A DNA stretch of 64,000 nucleotides from Gloeocapsopsis sp. IPPAS B-1203. Lineage in GTDB: Bacteria > Cyanobacteriota > Cyanobacteriia > Cyanobacteriales > Chroococcidiopsidaceae. Each line of letters begins with the position of its first letter. The first letter of the stretch is position 1. The stretch covers positions 204,201 through 268,200 of the forward strand of contig NZ_PEIG01000008.1 in NCBI RefSeq assembly GCF_002749975.1. The letters are read 5' to 3'. The notes beneath the pieces are model-generated. The model ran no database searches. It saw nothing but the letters and a program-made list of their open reading frames with translations, and had not been told where the DNA came from. The position numbers and the translations under genes were made by a program. Below are positions 1 to 9,081 of the stretch, one piece after another.

Positions 1-1482
1 CAAGCATATCTTCCGCACATGGGTAATGGAGACGTTTTACTTGGTGTGGGCTTTTCGCACATTCGACGGTTAGGAGATCCAACAACTGTAGCGATACCTG
101 TAGTAGGAGGATATCAAATTGATGGATTTGTGCCTTGGGTAACTGGTTGGAACTTGTTTGCTGAATTTATTGTTGCTGCAACTTTACCAGATGGTGGTGC
201 TGTTTTTGGCATTGTACCTTTTATAGAGACGCAACAAGCAACTGGAGGTGCGATCGCTTTTAGCACTTTAATGCAACTCGCCTCAATGAGATCGACAAGT
301 ACAGTCAGCGCAACTTTGACTCGCTTCTTTTTACCAAGCGATCGCGTCGTTTTTATCAAACCTGCGGGATGGATTCATAACAACGATATCAAAAATATTC
401 TGCGAGCAACTCCATTAGCAATAGGATGTGCAATGGCAGGATTAGATATTATACAAGCAGCAGCGCAAGCAAAATCTTTGGCTTGTATTGATGAAGCTTT
501 TACCGCGTTAGATCGAGAATTGAGAGAATGTCGAGAGGCAATTACTCAAGCATACTACTCTACATTTACACAAAAAGTACAACTTCGAGCCTGGGCTATT
601 GATTTAGCAGTACGCACTGCACACGCAGCGGTAACAGTTTCGAGTGGTAGTGCAAATGATAGCGATCGTCCAGCACAAAGAGTCTATCGCGAAGCCCTAG
701 TATATACGGTTTCGGGGCAAACTCCTGCAATTATGGCAGCAACTTTAAAGCAATTAACTTCACCACAGCGATATCACCCAAAAAATCAAAATATCACCTA
801 TTCGCAAATCATTCATCTCAGTCACATTATTCATCCTGATATTCCTCAATGGCTAGGCGATCCACCTGTAGAATTTGAAACTGTTGCTGAGTTAAATCAA
901 GATGATTATTACCTCCGGCGTTTCTCTTTAGGCGAACATACTGCAACTCATATCAACGCCCCTAAAAGTTTTTATGCTGATGGAGTAGGAATCGATCAAT
1001 ATCCTGCCAATTCATTGGTTGTACCTGCTGTAGTTTTAAATATCCAACCACAGGCAACAAACCCTGACTACACGCTGAGTGCTGCTGATATTTTAGCTTG
1101 GGAGCAACAATACGGTGAAATTACCCCTGGATGCGTGGTGTTACTGTACACAGGTTGGCACAACAAATGGTGGGATAAAGCCGCCTTTCTCAATGCAGAC
1201 ATGGCTGGCGATCTTCATTTTCCAGGTTTTAGCAAGGATGCAACGCAATTTCTGCTACAACGACACATTGCTGGTGTGGGAATTGATACGCATGGTGTTG
1301 ATTCTGGACAAGATACCATGTTTACTACTAATCGTTTAGTACTAGAAAAACCAAGAATTGTCTTAGAAAATTTAACGAATCTCGATCAATTACCTATCCG
1401 TGGAACTACGTTAGCGATCGGCATTTTACGCTTACAAAACGGTTCAGGTTCACCTGCTGCTGTGATGGCATTTGTTCCATAA
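1..1482 (+). CDS. acyl-CoA dehydrogenase C-terminal part fused to a cyclase-family (kynurenine formamidase-like) domain, 5' partial
   Basis: The reading frame is open from base 1, and the first ATG (19) falls inside a conserved domain, so the gene starts before the window. The first ~240 residues resemble the middle and C-terminal helical part of acyl-CoA dehydrogenases, ending in the characteristic stretch RVYREALVYTVSGQT. From about residue 255 a second domain begins, resembling metal-dependent cyclases/kynurenine formamidases (LSHIIHPDIPQW, then GEHTATHINAPKSF, then GVGIDTHGVDSG). The usual HxGTHxDxPxH metal motif reads HTATHINAPKSF, so an Asp and a His are replaced by Asn and Ser. I believe this is a subfamily signature rather than decay, because the frame is intact. 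The substrate is unknown. Fusion of the two domains in one polypeptide is seen directly; joint function is inference. Confidence 0.75.
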   Translation, partial: QAYLPHMGNGDVLLGVGFSHIRRLGDPTTVAIPVVGGYQIDGFVPWVTGWNLFAEFIVAATLPDGGAVFGIVPFIETQQATGGAIAFSTLMQLASMRSTSTVSATLTRFFLPSDRVVFIKPAGWIHNNDIKNILRATPLAIGCAMAGLDIIQAAAQAKSLACIDEAFTALDRELRECREAITQAYYSTFTQKVQLRAWAIDLAVRTAHAAVTVSSGSANDSDRPAQRVYREALVYTVSGQTPAIMAATLKQLTSPQRYHPKNQNITYSQIIHLSHIIHPDIPQWLGDPPVEFETVAELNQDDYYLRRFSLGEHTATHINAPKSFYADGVGIDQYPANSLVVPAVVLNIQPQATNPDYTLSAADILAWEQQYGEITPGCVVLLYTGWHNKWWDKAAFLNADMAGDLHFPGFSKDATQFLLQRHIAGVGIDTHGVDSGQDTMFTTNRLVLEKPRIVLENLTNLDQLPIRGTTLAIGILRLQNGSGSPAAVMAFVP

Positions 1483-1659
1483 CTGTGAGTATTTTTTTAG
1501 CTTCGTACTTTCTTCATCAAGTTTCATCGATTCTTCATTGTTGCTTCCGTATATTCACTATAGTTGTGGTGTTAGTATAGCTTTTAAATAGAAATCAAGC
1601 TTCATCTTTGAAGTCATTTATCCCTAAATACACTGAACTAGATATTTTTAAAATTAACT

Positions 1660-2808
1660 ATGACTGCAACAACATTAGAATACAATTTTGCTCATGATTT
1701 CACTCATTTTGAGCAACACGTCGCTAAAATATTTCATAAGCACGGTTGGACTGTTGAAACTCCTAAACCGAATCAACCAGGATACGATTTAGTTGTTAAA
1801 AAAAATCATTGTGTCGCGGCTGTGCAAGTAAAATGGCTAAAAAATAATGTAACATCAACACAGTTAACAAGGTTTGCTGATTATCTAGATTCTCCTGAAG
1901 GTCAAAAGTTTAATGCTGGTATTTTTCTCACGACAAAAGGTTTTGGTGGTCCAGCGCGTGCTTTAATTAAATCTTGGGGTGATACTAAAATTCGTTGCGG
2001 TGTTGCAACCGAAAATGGTTTTAATTTTATTAATGGGGATGTTGAAGTAACGCCACCACCTGAACCACCCAAGCCTGGCAAAATTTATTTTGGTGTGTTT
2101 ACTTGCAAAGGCGGTGTAGGTAAAACAACAGTTGCAGCACATTTAGCAGGTGCATTTGCTTTGCAAGGGTTCAATGTTGCATTAGTAGATCTAGATCCGG
2201 AAAAAAATTTACAAAAACTTGTCGGTGATGGTGTTTATGTTCCTAATTCTAGAGGAATGGGAGCGACAATTGAAGTATTTGATGGTGAAGATTGGGATGA
2301 AGATGCTGCGCGTGATGCCAAAATTGTGATTTTTGATTGTTCGCCTGCAATGGAAAGAAATTCCCCAGAATTAGTAGCAAAATTTGATTATTGCCTGATT
2401 CCCACAACTTTAAATCCATTAGGAATCAACAAGCATGGTAAAGTTATTCAAGAAACTGTAAAACACATTCGTAGGATCAATAATACTGCACATTTATTTG
2501 TCTTAGTTAATAACTTTAAAGATCCTGGAAATAGACGTTTACAGATTTTGAAAAGAGCTTATGCCGATATTTATCGAGAAACAAGTAAAATAGACAATAA
2601 ATTTCACTGCATTGATCCTGAGCAAGTTTGTATTCGGGCTAGCGATTTACTTTATTACTGGGGTATTCATATTCTTGAAAATCCAGAACATCCCCGCAGT
2701 GAATTAGCATTTAACTTAATTGGTGGAAGATGCTATCCACGTGAAGATTTTATTAACTTAGCAGATTATATCGAGCAGGAAGCTGGAATAGGAATTTTGA
2801 GAGAATAA
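1660..2808 (+). CDS. Mrr-like PD-(D/E)xK nuclease domain fused to a ParA/MinD-type ATPase
   Basis: 382 residues. Residues 12-125 look like an Mrr/restriction-endonuclease domain: Glu18 in the first helix, GYD at 41-43 and QVK at 56-58 fit the E...D...QxK active site. A proline-rich linker (131-139) leads into a ParA-family ATPase with a deviant Walker A (KGGVGKTT, 150-157), the A' Asp in LVDLD (177-179) and a Walker B-like IVIFDCSPA. The catalytic residues of both halves look intact. No ParB or parS candidate is adjacent, so plasmid-type partitioning is not indicated. A DNA-targeting or defence role is inference from the nuclease half and from the nearby Uma2 and TIR-NACHT genes. It stands alone, with 177 bp upstream and 148 bp downstream free of genes. 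ATG 1660 follows an AT-rich leader without an obvious Shine-Dalgarno. Confidence 0.8.
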   Translation: MTATTLEYNFAHDFTHFEQHVAKIFHKHGWTVETPKPNQPGYDLVVKKNHCVAAVQVKWLKNNVTSTQLTRFADYLDSPEGQKFNAGIFLTTKGFGGPARALIKSWGDTKIRCGVATENGFNFINGDVEVTPPPEPPKPGKIYFGVFTCKGGVGKTTVAAHLAGAFALQGFNVALVDLDPEKNLQKLVGDGVYVPNSRGMGATIEVFDGEDWDEDAARDAKIVIFDCSPAMERNSPELVAKFDYCLIPTTLNPLGINKHGKVIQETVKHIRRINNTAHLFVLVNNFKDPGNRRLQILKRAYADIYRETSKIDNKFHCIDPEQVCIRASDLLYYWGIHILENPEHPRSELAFNLIGGRCYPREDFINLADYIEQEAGIGILRE

Positions 2809-2956
2809 TACTATCTTCGGTTGAGTGGCTAGTGACTAGTTGCTTTACATTGTGGGTAGTTAACTAGACTTGATCCAAGAAATGCGATCGCACCCAACCT
2901 TCATCAGGTAATATAAATGTACTAACGAGTAAATCTTAGCTAGGGAGAGTTTTACC

Positions 2957-3709
2957 ATGTCGTCTACTGAAGAAAAGACAATCTCCCAAGATGTAGGGTG
3001 GGATTGGGAACCACCAATGCCACCTACTGACTTGATATTCGATGATGGTGAACCCTTGGAAAGCAATCGCCACCGTATTGCCATGAATGTCTTGATTCGA
3101 TCGCTAGAACAAGCTTGGTCGGAGCGTAACGACTTTTTTGCAGGCGGTAATATGTTTATTTACTATAGCAGCACTCAAGCGCGTAATCGCGACTTCCGTG
3201 GACCAGACTTTTTTGCTGCTTTAGATGTGGATGGTACAAAATCGCGTCAAGGCTGGGTAGTTTGGGAAGAAGACGGGCGATATCCAGATGTAATAGTAGA
3301 GTTAATGTCGCCTTCGACTGCAGAAGTTGATCAGGTAACAAAGAAAGAAATTTACGAACGCACATTTAGAACGCCAAATTATTTTGTCTACGATCCTTTT
3401 ACTCCGAGTTCGCTACAAGGATGGCAATTAGATGCTAGCCATCGCTATCAGCCAATAGAAGCAAATGAACAAGGATGGTTGTGGTGTGAAGCGTTGGGCT
3501 TTTGGCTGGGAACCTGGGAAGGAACAATAGATAGAGAAACTGCACCTTGGTTGCGTTTTTTTGATAGTTCTGGCAATTTAGTCTTGTTACCAGAGGAAGC
3601 AGCACAAGCAAAAGCACAACAAGCGACTCAACAAGCTGAACAAGAACGCCAAAAGGCTGAGCGTTTGGCAGCACAATTAAGAGCATTGGGAGTAGAACCC
3701 GAAGTGTAA
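2957..3709 (+). CDS. Uma2 family (DUF820) endonuclease-like protein with C-terminal coiled coil
   Basis: 250 residues. The core matches the Uma2/DUF820 family, a PD-(D/E)xK nuclease fold greatly expanded in cyanobacteria. FRGPDFFAALDV carries the catalytic Asp region, followed by PDVIVELMSPST (the E of the ExK-like motif) and YERTFRTPNYFVYDPF. The last ~45 residues are a Gln/Ala/Glu-rich coiled coil (AKAQQATQQAEQERQKAERL), common in this family. The start is supported by a GGGAGAG Shine-Dalgarno about 9 bases before ATG 2957. Biological function of the family is poorly known. The gene is transcribed alone; the next gene is convergent. Confidence 0.85.
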   Translation: MSSTEEKTISQDVGWDWEPPMPPTDLIFDDGEPLESNRHRIAMNVLIRSLEQAWSERNDFFAGGNMFIYYSSTQARNRDFRGPDFFAALDVDGTKSRQGWVVWEEDGRYPDVIVELMSPSTAEVDQVTKKEIYERTFRTPNYFVYDPFTPSSLQGWQLDASHRYQPIEANEQGWLWCEALGFWLGTWEGTIDRETAPWLRFFDSSGNLVLLPEEAAQAKAQQATQQAEQERQKAERLAAQLRALGVEPEV

Positions 3710-3716
3710 TTAGTGA

Positions 3717-4037
3717 TTAGGCGATCGCTCCCAATTGACTTACCATAATTATTAACGTGAGTACTCCTAAAGTCAGCATTAATCCTGCTGGCATAAATTT
3801 ACGTGTTTTTGCAAATCTAATTGTAAATACGATTACTAAAATAGCTGTAACAATCAGTGCTAAAGTAAATCCCCAAGCTTGTCCTTGTAAGTAAAGAACT
3901 GCACCAGCAAAGAGAAGTAACCCACTAATAATTCCTGAGATTAAAGATGCAGTACTGCGAGCTTGAGTGTAACCAATAATACCCCCAATGAGAGCAATAA
4001 TTCCGTAAGCGATCGCTGCAATAATAGCCGTATTCAT
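3717..4037 (-). CDS. small TMEM14-like membrane protein
   Basis: 106 residues, almost entirely hydrophobic, with about four transmembrane helices and glycine-rich packing (YGIIALIGGIIGYTQARS near the N-terminus, then RFAKTRKFMPAGLMLTLGVL). This pattern fits the TMEM14/UPF0136 family, which in cyanobacteria and plastids includes small membrane proteins thought to act in lipid or fatty acid export. That function is family knowledge and was not tested here. It converges with the Uma2 gene, leaving only 7 bp between the stops. Confidence 0.75.
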   Translation of the reverse strand: MNTAIIAAIAYGIIALIGGIIGYTQARSTASLISGIISGLLLFAGAVLYLQGQAWGFTLALIVTAILVIVFTIRFAKTRKFMPAGLMLTLGVLTLIIMVSQLGAIA

Positions 4038-4095
4038 TGCTTATTCTAAATTTATCTTTAACTGTCGGCAGACAATTTACCATAACTGAGGTAGA

Positions 4096-5388
4096 TTGCT
4101 GAATTTATTTATGGATACCCACATCAGTAACTCAATTCAAACTCTCAGGTGTCAAGCAGCATCGTTGCTACTATACCAATCTGTGCTAAATAATGAAGTT
4201 GGTCAAGCTTTTTTACAATTATTACAAACACTGAGTCATAGTGTAGATCAAATCAGTTGTCTTCAAGCTTATGGCAATTACTTCAAAGCTTTAGCTGCAA
4301 GTAACCAAAGTTGGCAAGATTTTCTCATTACGCAAATTCTTCTTGACGATAACCCATTCTCACAACAAGTTCAGAAAACAGAAGCCCTACCACTAGCCCT
4401 TTTAGCCGCAGCAAAACACGATTTACAAGCATTGCAGAGTCTTTATCAATGCAGTAGCAATACTTTGAGTCAGTGGGTACAAGTTGCAACAGAATTACAA
4501 ACACCACCGACTGTATGGGATAATCAGGTAAAAGAAACTGACAAAATTCCTTTTCACCTAACAGAAAATTGGGAAAGTCTCGTAGCCGATTTAGTAGCTT
4601 ATTATCGTAAATTTGGCACAGGTTTATTTATAAATCGTGCTTTACGTTGGCAAGCGGGGCGATTTGTTGTAATTTCACATCCAGATACAATTCAACTAAA
4701 TCAACTTGTAGGTTATGAACTGCAAAAAGAGACTTTACTAAAAAATACTGAATTTCTCCTCTCAGGATATTCTGCACTTCACGTATTACTTTATGGTACT
4801 CGTGGTTCGGGAAAATCTTCTTTGGTAAAAGCCTTATTGAATGAATATCAAGCTCGCAATCTACGTCTAATTGAAGTTGCTAAATCTGATTTAAAAGATT
4901 TACCACAAATTGTTGAGAAATTGCGCAATGTTCCCCAGAAATTCATTATCTTTGTGGACGATCTTTCGTTTGAAGAAGATGATGATGCTTTTAAAGCTTT
5001 AAAAGTTGTCTTAGAAGGTAACTTAACAGCGCGATCGCAAAACGTTGTAGTGTATGCTACGTCTAATCGTCGTCACTTGATTCGAGAATTTTTTGATGAT
5101 AGACCACAGGTGCGAGATCGTGAGGAGGTTCACGCCTGGGATACAATGCAGGAAAAACTATCGTTTAGCGATCGCTTCGGCTTAACTTTGACTTTTGAAC
5201 CCGCAGATCAGAAAACATATTTGAGTATTATTCGTCATCTTGCTGCACAAGCTGAAATTACCATTAGTCAAGAAGATTTGGAATATCGTGCTTTGCAATG
5301 GGCGACACGGCATAATGGACGATCGGGACGTACCGCAAGACAGTTTGTTGATTTTCTTAAAGCTGAGCTAGATCTATTTTCGGGATGA
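4096..5388 (+). CDS. DUF815 family AAA-type ATPase
   Basis: 430 residues from TTG 4096, or 425 from ATG 4111. GAGG at 4089-4092 sits close to the TTG; the ATG start lacks a well-spaced Shine-Dalgarno, so the start is ambiguous. The N-terminal ~200 residues are helical. The C-terminal half is a P-loop ATPase of the DUF815 type: LLYGTRGSGKSS Walker A (around 233-241), FIIFVDDLSFEEDDD Walker B, VVYATSNRRHL sensor region, and a final helical lid with RSGRTARQFVDFL. DUF815 proteins resemble AAA+ ATPases but have no agreed function. The coiled-coil protein at 5447 follows in the same direction after 58 bp, suggesting co-transcription. Confidence 0.8.
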   Translation: MLNLFMDTHISNSIQTLRCQAASLLLYQSVLNNEVGQAFLQLLQTLSHSVDQISCLQAYGNYFKALAASNQSWQDFLITQILLDDNPFSQQVQKTEALPLALLAAAKHDLQALQSLYQCSSNTLSQWVQVATELQTPPTVWDNQVKETDKIPFHLTENWESLVADLVAYYRKFGTGLFINRALRWQAGRFVVISHPDTIQLNQLVGYELQKETLLKNTEFLLSGYSALHVLLYGTRGSGKSSLVKALLNEYQARNLRLIEVAKSDLKDLPQIVEKLRNVPQKFIIFVDDLSFEEDDDAFKALKVVLEGNLTARSQNVVVYATSNRRHLIREFFDDRPQVRDREEVHAWDTMQEKLSFSDRFGLTLTFEPADQKTYLSIIRHLAAQAEITISQEDLEYRALQWATRHNGRSGRTARQFVDFLKAELDLFSG

Positions 5389-5446
5389 TGCTGTTAATCT
5401 GGATTCAGTTTAAGTAACCATCAATCTCAAGATAAGCGATCGCGCT

Positions 5447-6523
5447 ATGGTTAGTAATCGAATTATATTAGGTGCAGTTGCCTTTGGTGTCAGCTTTGGT
5501 ATCAGCTTCCTTTCCAATAGAAACGCAAATCGGGCGTTACTGACAGGTTTAATCTCTCTACCTGCTACCTACGCAGCAGCGATTGTTGTAGACAAACGAC
5601 ACAAACAACATGAGTTACTCGTTTTATCTTCTCAGCGCCAGCGAATTCAAGAACTAGAAGCCCAAGAGATTAACTTGAATCAAATTCTCTCTAATGGAAG
5701 TTTTAAAAAACAAGAATTAGAAAATAGTATTAGTTACTTACAGTCGCAGTGTAATCAGCTACGCAATCAATTTGAAACACGGCGTAGCTATCAAGATGAT
5801 TTACACCACGAACTTCAAAGCTTGAAGGAACAAAAAGAAAATTTAGCAGAACAACTAAATAAATTACACGCTAATATCAGCGAACTTGAACAACATAAAT
5901 TAATTATTTCTAATGAAAAAGAAGCATTAGAAAAAGATTCTGATGTTTTACAATCAGAGTTGACAAAACTACATAGCGACTTCACAAAAAAAATATTTTC
6001 TAAAGAAGCTATAGAACAAGAAATTTTAAACTTACACCAGCAACAATCAGCTTTGTTATCTAAAATAGATGGTTTGAAAAATCAAGTCAGTGTTTTAGAA
6101 CAATGCATCGAAAAAAATAAAGTATTTCAGCAACAAGTAGCGCAGCAACAGGCTGAAAAAGTAGCACTGAGCAGTGAAATCCAGAGTTATCAAGAACAGA
6201 AGCAACAAATAGAGCTTAAGACTGACATCTTAAAAAATCAAGTTGAACAATTAGAGCAACAGAAAAATGATATTCAGCGTAACATAAATTATTTGAGAGC
6301 AGAGAAAGAACAGCAACAAGCCGAGTTACTGTCTTTACAAGCAGAACGAAATCAACTACAAAGCCAAATTTTAGAATTCCATCAACAGATAGAAGCTTTA
6401 ATTGCAGAACCATTAAGCGATGATATTCCACAAGAAAATACAGAATTTCCCTTTTCAGAATTAATTGATAGTTTGGATATAGAAACAGAAATTGATCCTT
6501 CCGAAAAGCTGAATACCGAGTGA
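5447..6523 (+). CDS. membrane-anchored long coiled-coil protein
   Basis: 358 residues of unknown function. Residues 1-45 contain two short hydrophobic segments (GAVAFGVSFGISFL and LLTGLISLPATYAAAIVV), probably a membrane hairpin anchor. From about residue 60 to 330 the chain is an almost unbroken Gln/Glu/Lys/Leu coiled coil, ending in an acidic tail (EPLSDDIPQENTEFPFSEL...). The architecture resembles a cytoplasmic tether or scaffold. It lies 58 bp behind the DUF815 ATPase and may be its partner; that link is inference. It converges with the TIR-NACHT gene, 39 bp between stops. Confidence 0.65.
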   Translation: MVSNRIILGAVAFGVSFGISFLSNRNANRALLTGLISLPATYAAAIVVDKRHKQHELLVLSSQRQRIQELEAQEINLNQILSNGSFKKQELENSISYLQSQCNQLRNQFETRRSYQDDLHHELQSLKEQKENLAEQLNKLHANISELEQHKLIISNEKEALEKDSDVLQSELTKLHSDFTKKIFSKEAIEQEILNLHQQQSALLSKIDGLKNQVSVLEQCIEKNKVFQQQVAQQQAEKVALSSEIQSYQEQKQQIELKTDILKNQVEQLEQQKNDIQRNINYLRAEKEQQQAELLSLQAERNQLQSQILEFHQQIEALIAEPLSDDIPQENTEFPFSELIDSLDIETEIDPSEKLNTE

Positions 6524-6562
6524 ATTTTAGAGAATAGCTTTTTGCCTATCAGTTTTTAATAA

Positions 6563-9007
6563 TCACTTCATCTGTGCAAAATGCTCTAATAGTAAACGGT
6601 GAATGAAAATATAGCCGCCACCAACTTTTTGCAAAAAGATTAAATCAGTGGCGTAATCAAGAAATTGAGCGTAGTTCCAAGGAATCAAATTTTTGCGGTA
6701 TAAGACAAAGCGTAAGCTAAAATGACGTATGCAAGCTTGACCACCACCCAAAATTAGCCCGAAAAGTAGACCAAAAGCTACTCCAGCACCTCCAGCAACG
6801 ATCGCATTACGCGCTTCCAGTGACCAAAAAGCAGGTTCAAACAGTATTCCCCCAATTAATCCACCTGCTAAACCAACAATTCCTGCATTGGCAATAGATC
6901 GCCAAATACCCTGATTTGGGATTGTTTTTGTCTCAATTTCCCAGCCCCGTAACCCGCCAGCTACGCCAAAAATCATTCCCATAACTAGCGTAGTCGTTAG
7001 GATAACAATGAGCGACCATTGCATTTCACTCGTAGTTAGTAGCAAAATGACCTGAGCAATGAACTCGAAACCAATGCCATAAACTAATCCATAAAAAAGT
7101 CCTTTGATAAAGCTTTTAAAAGCTGCTTGCCATGACCATTTCAGCGTCTCTACAGTGTAGATTGTGTTTCTTCCTAAACTGATAAATAACCCTACTGTTA
7201 ACCCTAATAGTAGCCATCCAATGACAATTTCGATGCGCCATTGAAATAATCCACCAATCACTCCTCCAATCAACCAACAAACTACTCCGCCAAGTAAGAT
7301 AACTCCCAAGCGATACGTCATTTTGTCAACTGTTGTTTGTAACCAACTCGGTTGAAGTTGCTCAATAAAAAAGACTGTTTTAGACTGTTGAGACATTTGT
7401 TGTGCTAACCAAACTAACCAGCGTATTGCTACAGATTTTGAGTAGTGAAGCTTTGGTTGACGGTGCTGAAACATGCGGTCAATGTAAGAATTGAATAGTT
7501 GGGTAGTGTCAGCTTGAGGTAATGTGGCAATCTTAACTCCTTGATAAGCGACAGTCATGATATTGAGCATTAAAGGCGATCGCGTCAGTTCTTGCAGTGC
7601 TCGATCTTCTCTAATTAAAGTTCTTAAATTAGTTAACTCAAAACCTGTACTATCTAGATACAGATGAACTTGTTCTAAAGTCAATAACCTTAAGCAAATG
7701 GCACTTTGAAAACTGAGTTTATTTGACAAACTTTCGTAATCTTTAATTCGACTTGTCACTACCATTTCGCTACTTTCTTCTTGTTGAAACACATTAAGTG
7801 CAGCCACACAAGCATCACGAATCTCTGCGCGGACTTCATCTAAGCCATCTAGGAGTAACAGTAATTGCTGTTCTTTTACCCAAATTTGCCCAATCTGTAG
7901 AGGGACTTGATATTTAGTATTAAGTTCTTCAACAAGCCAATCGGTAATTTTTTGTTTTTGATCAATCCATGAACAAAGGTTAAAAACAACAGGGATGCGG
8001 TCATCAATTCCTTGCTCAGCACGCAGTACTAAGTCGCGGACAAGTTCGAGTAAAGCTGTTGTTTTGCCACCGCCAGGTTCGCCTAAAATGAGTAATGTTC
8101 GTCCTGCACCAAGTTGATCGAATAGTGAAATAATTCTTGTACCAGCAGGAATCGGTTTTTCTGGTTGCTCGGTTGTCTCAAGCGTCATGTTCCAAGGTTG
8201 AGCCACAGTATCAAGTCGTTCATCTAGCCCTAAAGCGATCGGTGCTCGATTTTGCAGTGAGTTTTCTAAAACACCTTTTACCCAATATTGATGAACTTTG
8301 TTGAGTAAAGCTTGGCGATTGCGATATTGCTGGGGTGTCATGCGTCGCAACCGCAGTTCAATAGCTTTTTGTTCTTCTTCAGCTTGACGACTGGTGTTGA
8401 TATATTCTTGGTGTAAATTTGTTGGTTGAGGGTTTTTATCCTTATTTTGCGCTAGCCATTGTTCTGCTTCTGCTAATACTTGTCCGCCATTTAACAGAAA
8501 ACTGCGATCGCATTCGTGTCTTTGCCAATTAAGAGCACTAACAAGTAAACTTGTATGAGCCTTAACATGAGCTATATCGGTATCAAGTGCAGCAATAAGT
8601 GTATTAAAAGCACTTGCAAAATCATCAGCAAACGGAATAAACTGAATTTCTCTTAGCGCTTCGTGGACAGTTCTAGAGGAAGTATAGCGATAAAGAATCG
8701 GTATGAGTCGTTTATGCAACTGCACAGCAAGTTCTATTTCCTCGCGACAAGCGTTGGAAGTCACAGAATCAGGACTAATAATAAAAACGAAATTATCAGC
8801 TTTTTCAATTCCTTCGCGGATCTCTTCACGCCACTTTGCTGTGAGTGGAATATTATCTTGATCTAGCCAAGGTTTCTTGTTGTGCTGTTTAAAAGCTTCC
8901 CAGAGTTGATGCACAAATTCCCCATCCTTACGCGAATAGGAAATAAATACATCGTAGTCATCCCGCGCTTGGACTGAACTCGAATCAACCGGATCACCGA
9001 TACTCAT
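6563..9007 (-). CDS. TIR-NACHT STAND NTPase with C-terminal membrane domain
   Basis: 814 residues in three parts. Residues 17-145 form a TIR domain (YDVFISYSRKD at 18-28, then WLDQDNIP, and SNACREEIELA with Glu89/Glu90 near the position of the catalytic Glu of NAD-cleaving TIRs). A linker with the WQRHECD...LAEAEQWL pattern, common in cyanobacterial TIR proteins, follows. The NACHT ATPase has P-loop GEPGGGKTT (309-317) and Walker B LLLLLDGLDE (382-391). The last ~250 residues are glycine-rich with about six or seven predicted transmembrane segments, in place of the WD40 or TPR sensor repeats usual in STAND proteins. TIR-STAND proteins act in anti-phage abortive infection in some bacteria; that role here is inference. 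It is monocistronic. Confidence 0.85.
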   Translation of the reverse strand: MSIGDPVDSSSVQARDDYDVFISYSRKDGEFVHQLWEAFKQHNKKPWLDQDNIPLTAKWREEIREGIEKADNFVFIISPDSVTSNACREEIELAVQLHKRLIPILYRYTSSRTVHEALREIQFIPFADDFASAFNTLIAALDTDIAHVKAHTSLLVSALNWQRHECDRSFLLNGGQVLAEAEQWLAQNKDKNPQPTNLHQEYINTSRQAEEEQKAIELRLRRMTPQQYRNRQALLNKVHQYWVKGVLENSLQNRAPIALGLDERLDTVAQPWNMTLETTEQPEKPIPAGTRIISLFDQLGAGRTLLILGEPGGGKTTALLELVRDLVLRAEQGIDDRIPVVFNLCSWIDQKQKITDWLVEELNTKYQVPLQIGQIWVKEQQLLLLLDGLDEVRAEIRDACVAALNVFQQEESSEMVVTSRIKDYESLSNKLSFQSAICLRLLTLEQVHLYLDSTGFELTNLRTLIREDRALQELTRSPLMLNIMTVAYQGVKIATLPQADTTQLFNSYIDRMFQHRQPKLHYSKSVAIRWLVWLAQQMSQQSKTVFFIEQLQPSWLQTTVDKMTYRLGVILLGGVVCWLIGGVIGGLFQWRIEIVIGWLLLGLTVGLFISLGRNTIYTVETLKWSWQAAFKSFIKGLFYGLVYGIGFEFIAQVILLLTTSEMQWSLIVILTTTLVMGMIFGVAGGLRGWEIETKTIPNQGIWRSIANAGIVGLAGGLIGGILFEPAFWSLEARNAIVAGGAGVAFGLLFGLILGGGQACIRHFSLRFVLYRKNLIPWNYAQFLDYATDLIFLQKVGGGYIFIHRLLLEHFAQMK

Positions 9008-9081
9008 ACAGTCCTCCAGATGGCGATCGCAAACTGCTAGCGAGATTCTGGAAAATAGTATATTGGCTAGTTGCGTTTATC

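Noticed and set aside
1660..2808. plasmid partition locus
   Set aside because: The ATPase is ParA-like, but there is no ParB gene or parS-like repeat set adjacent and the surrounding genes are chromosomal in type.
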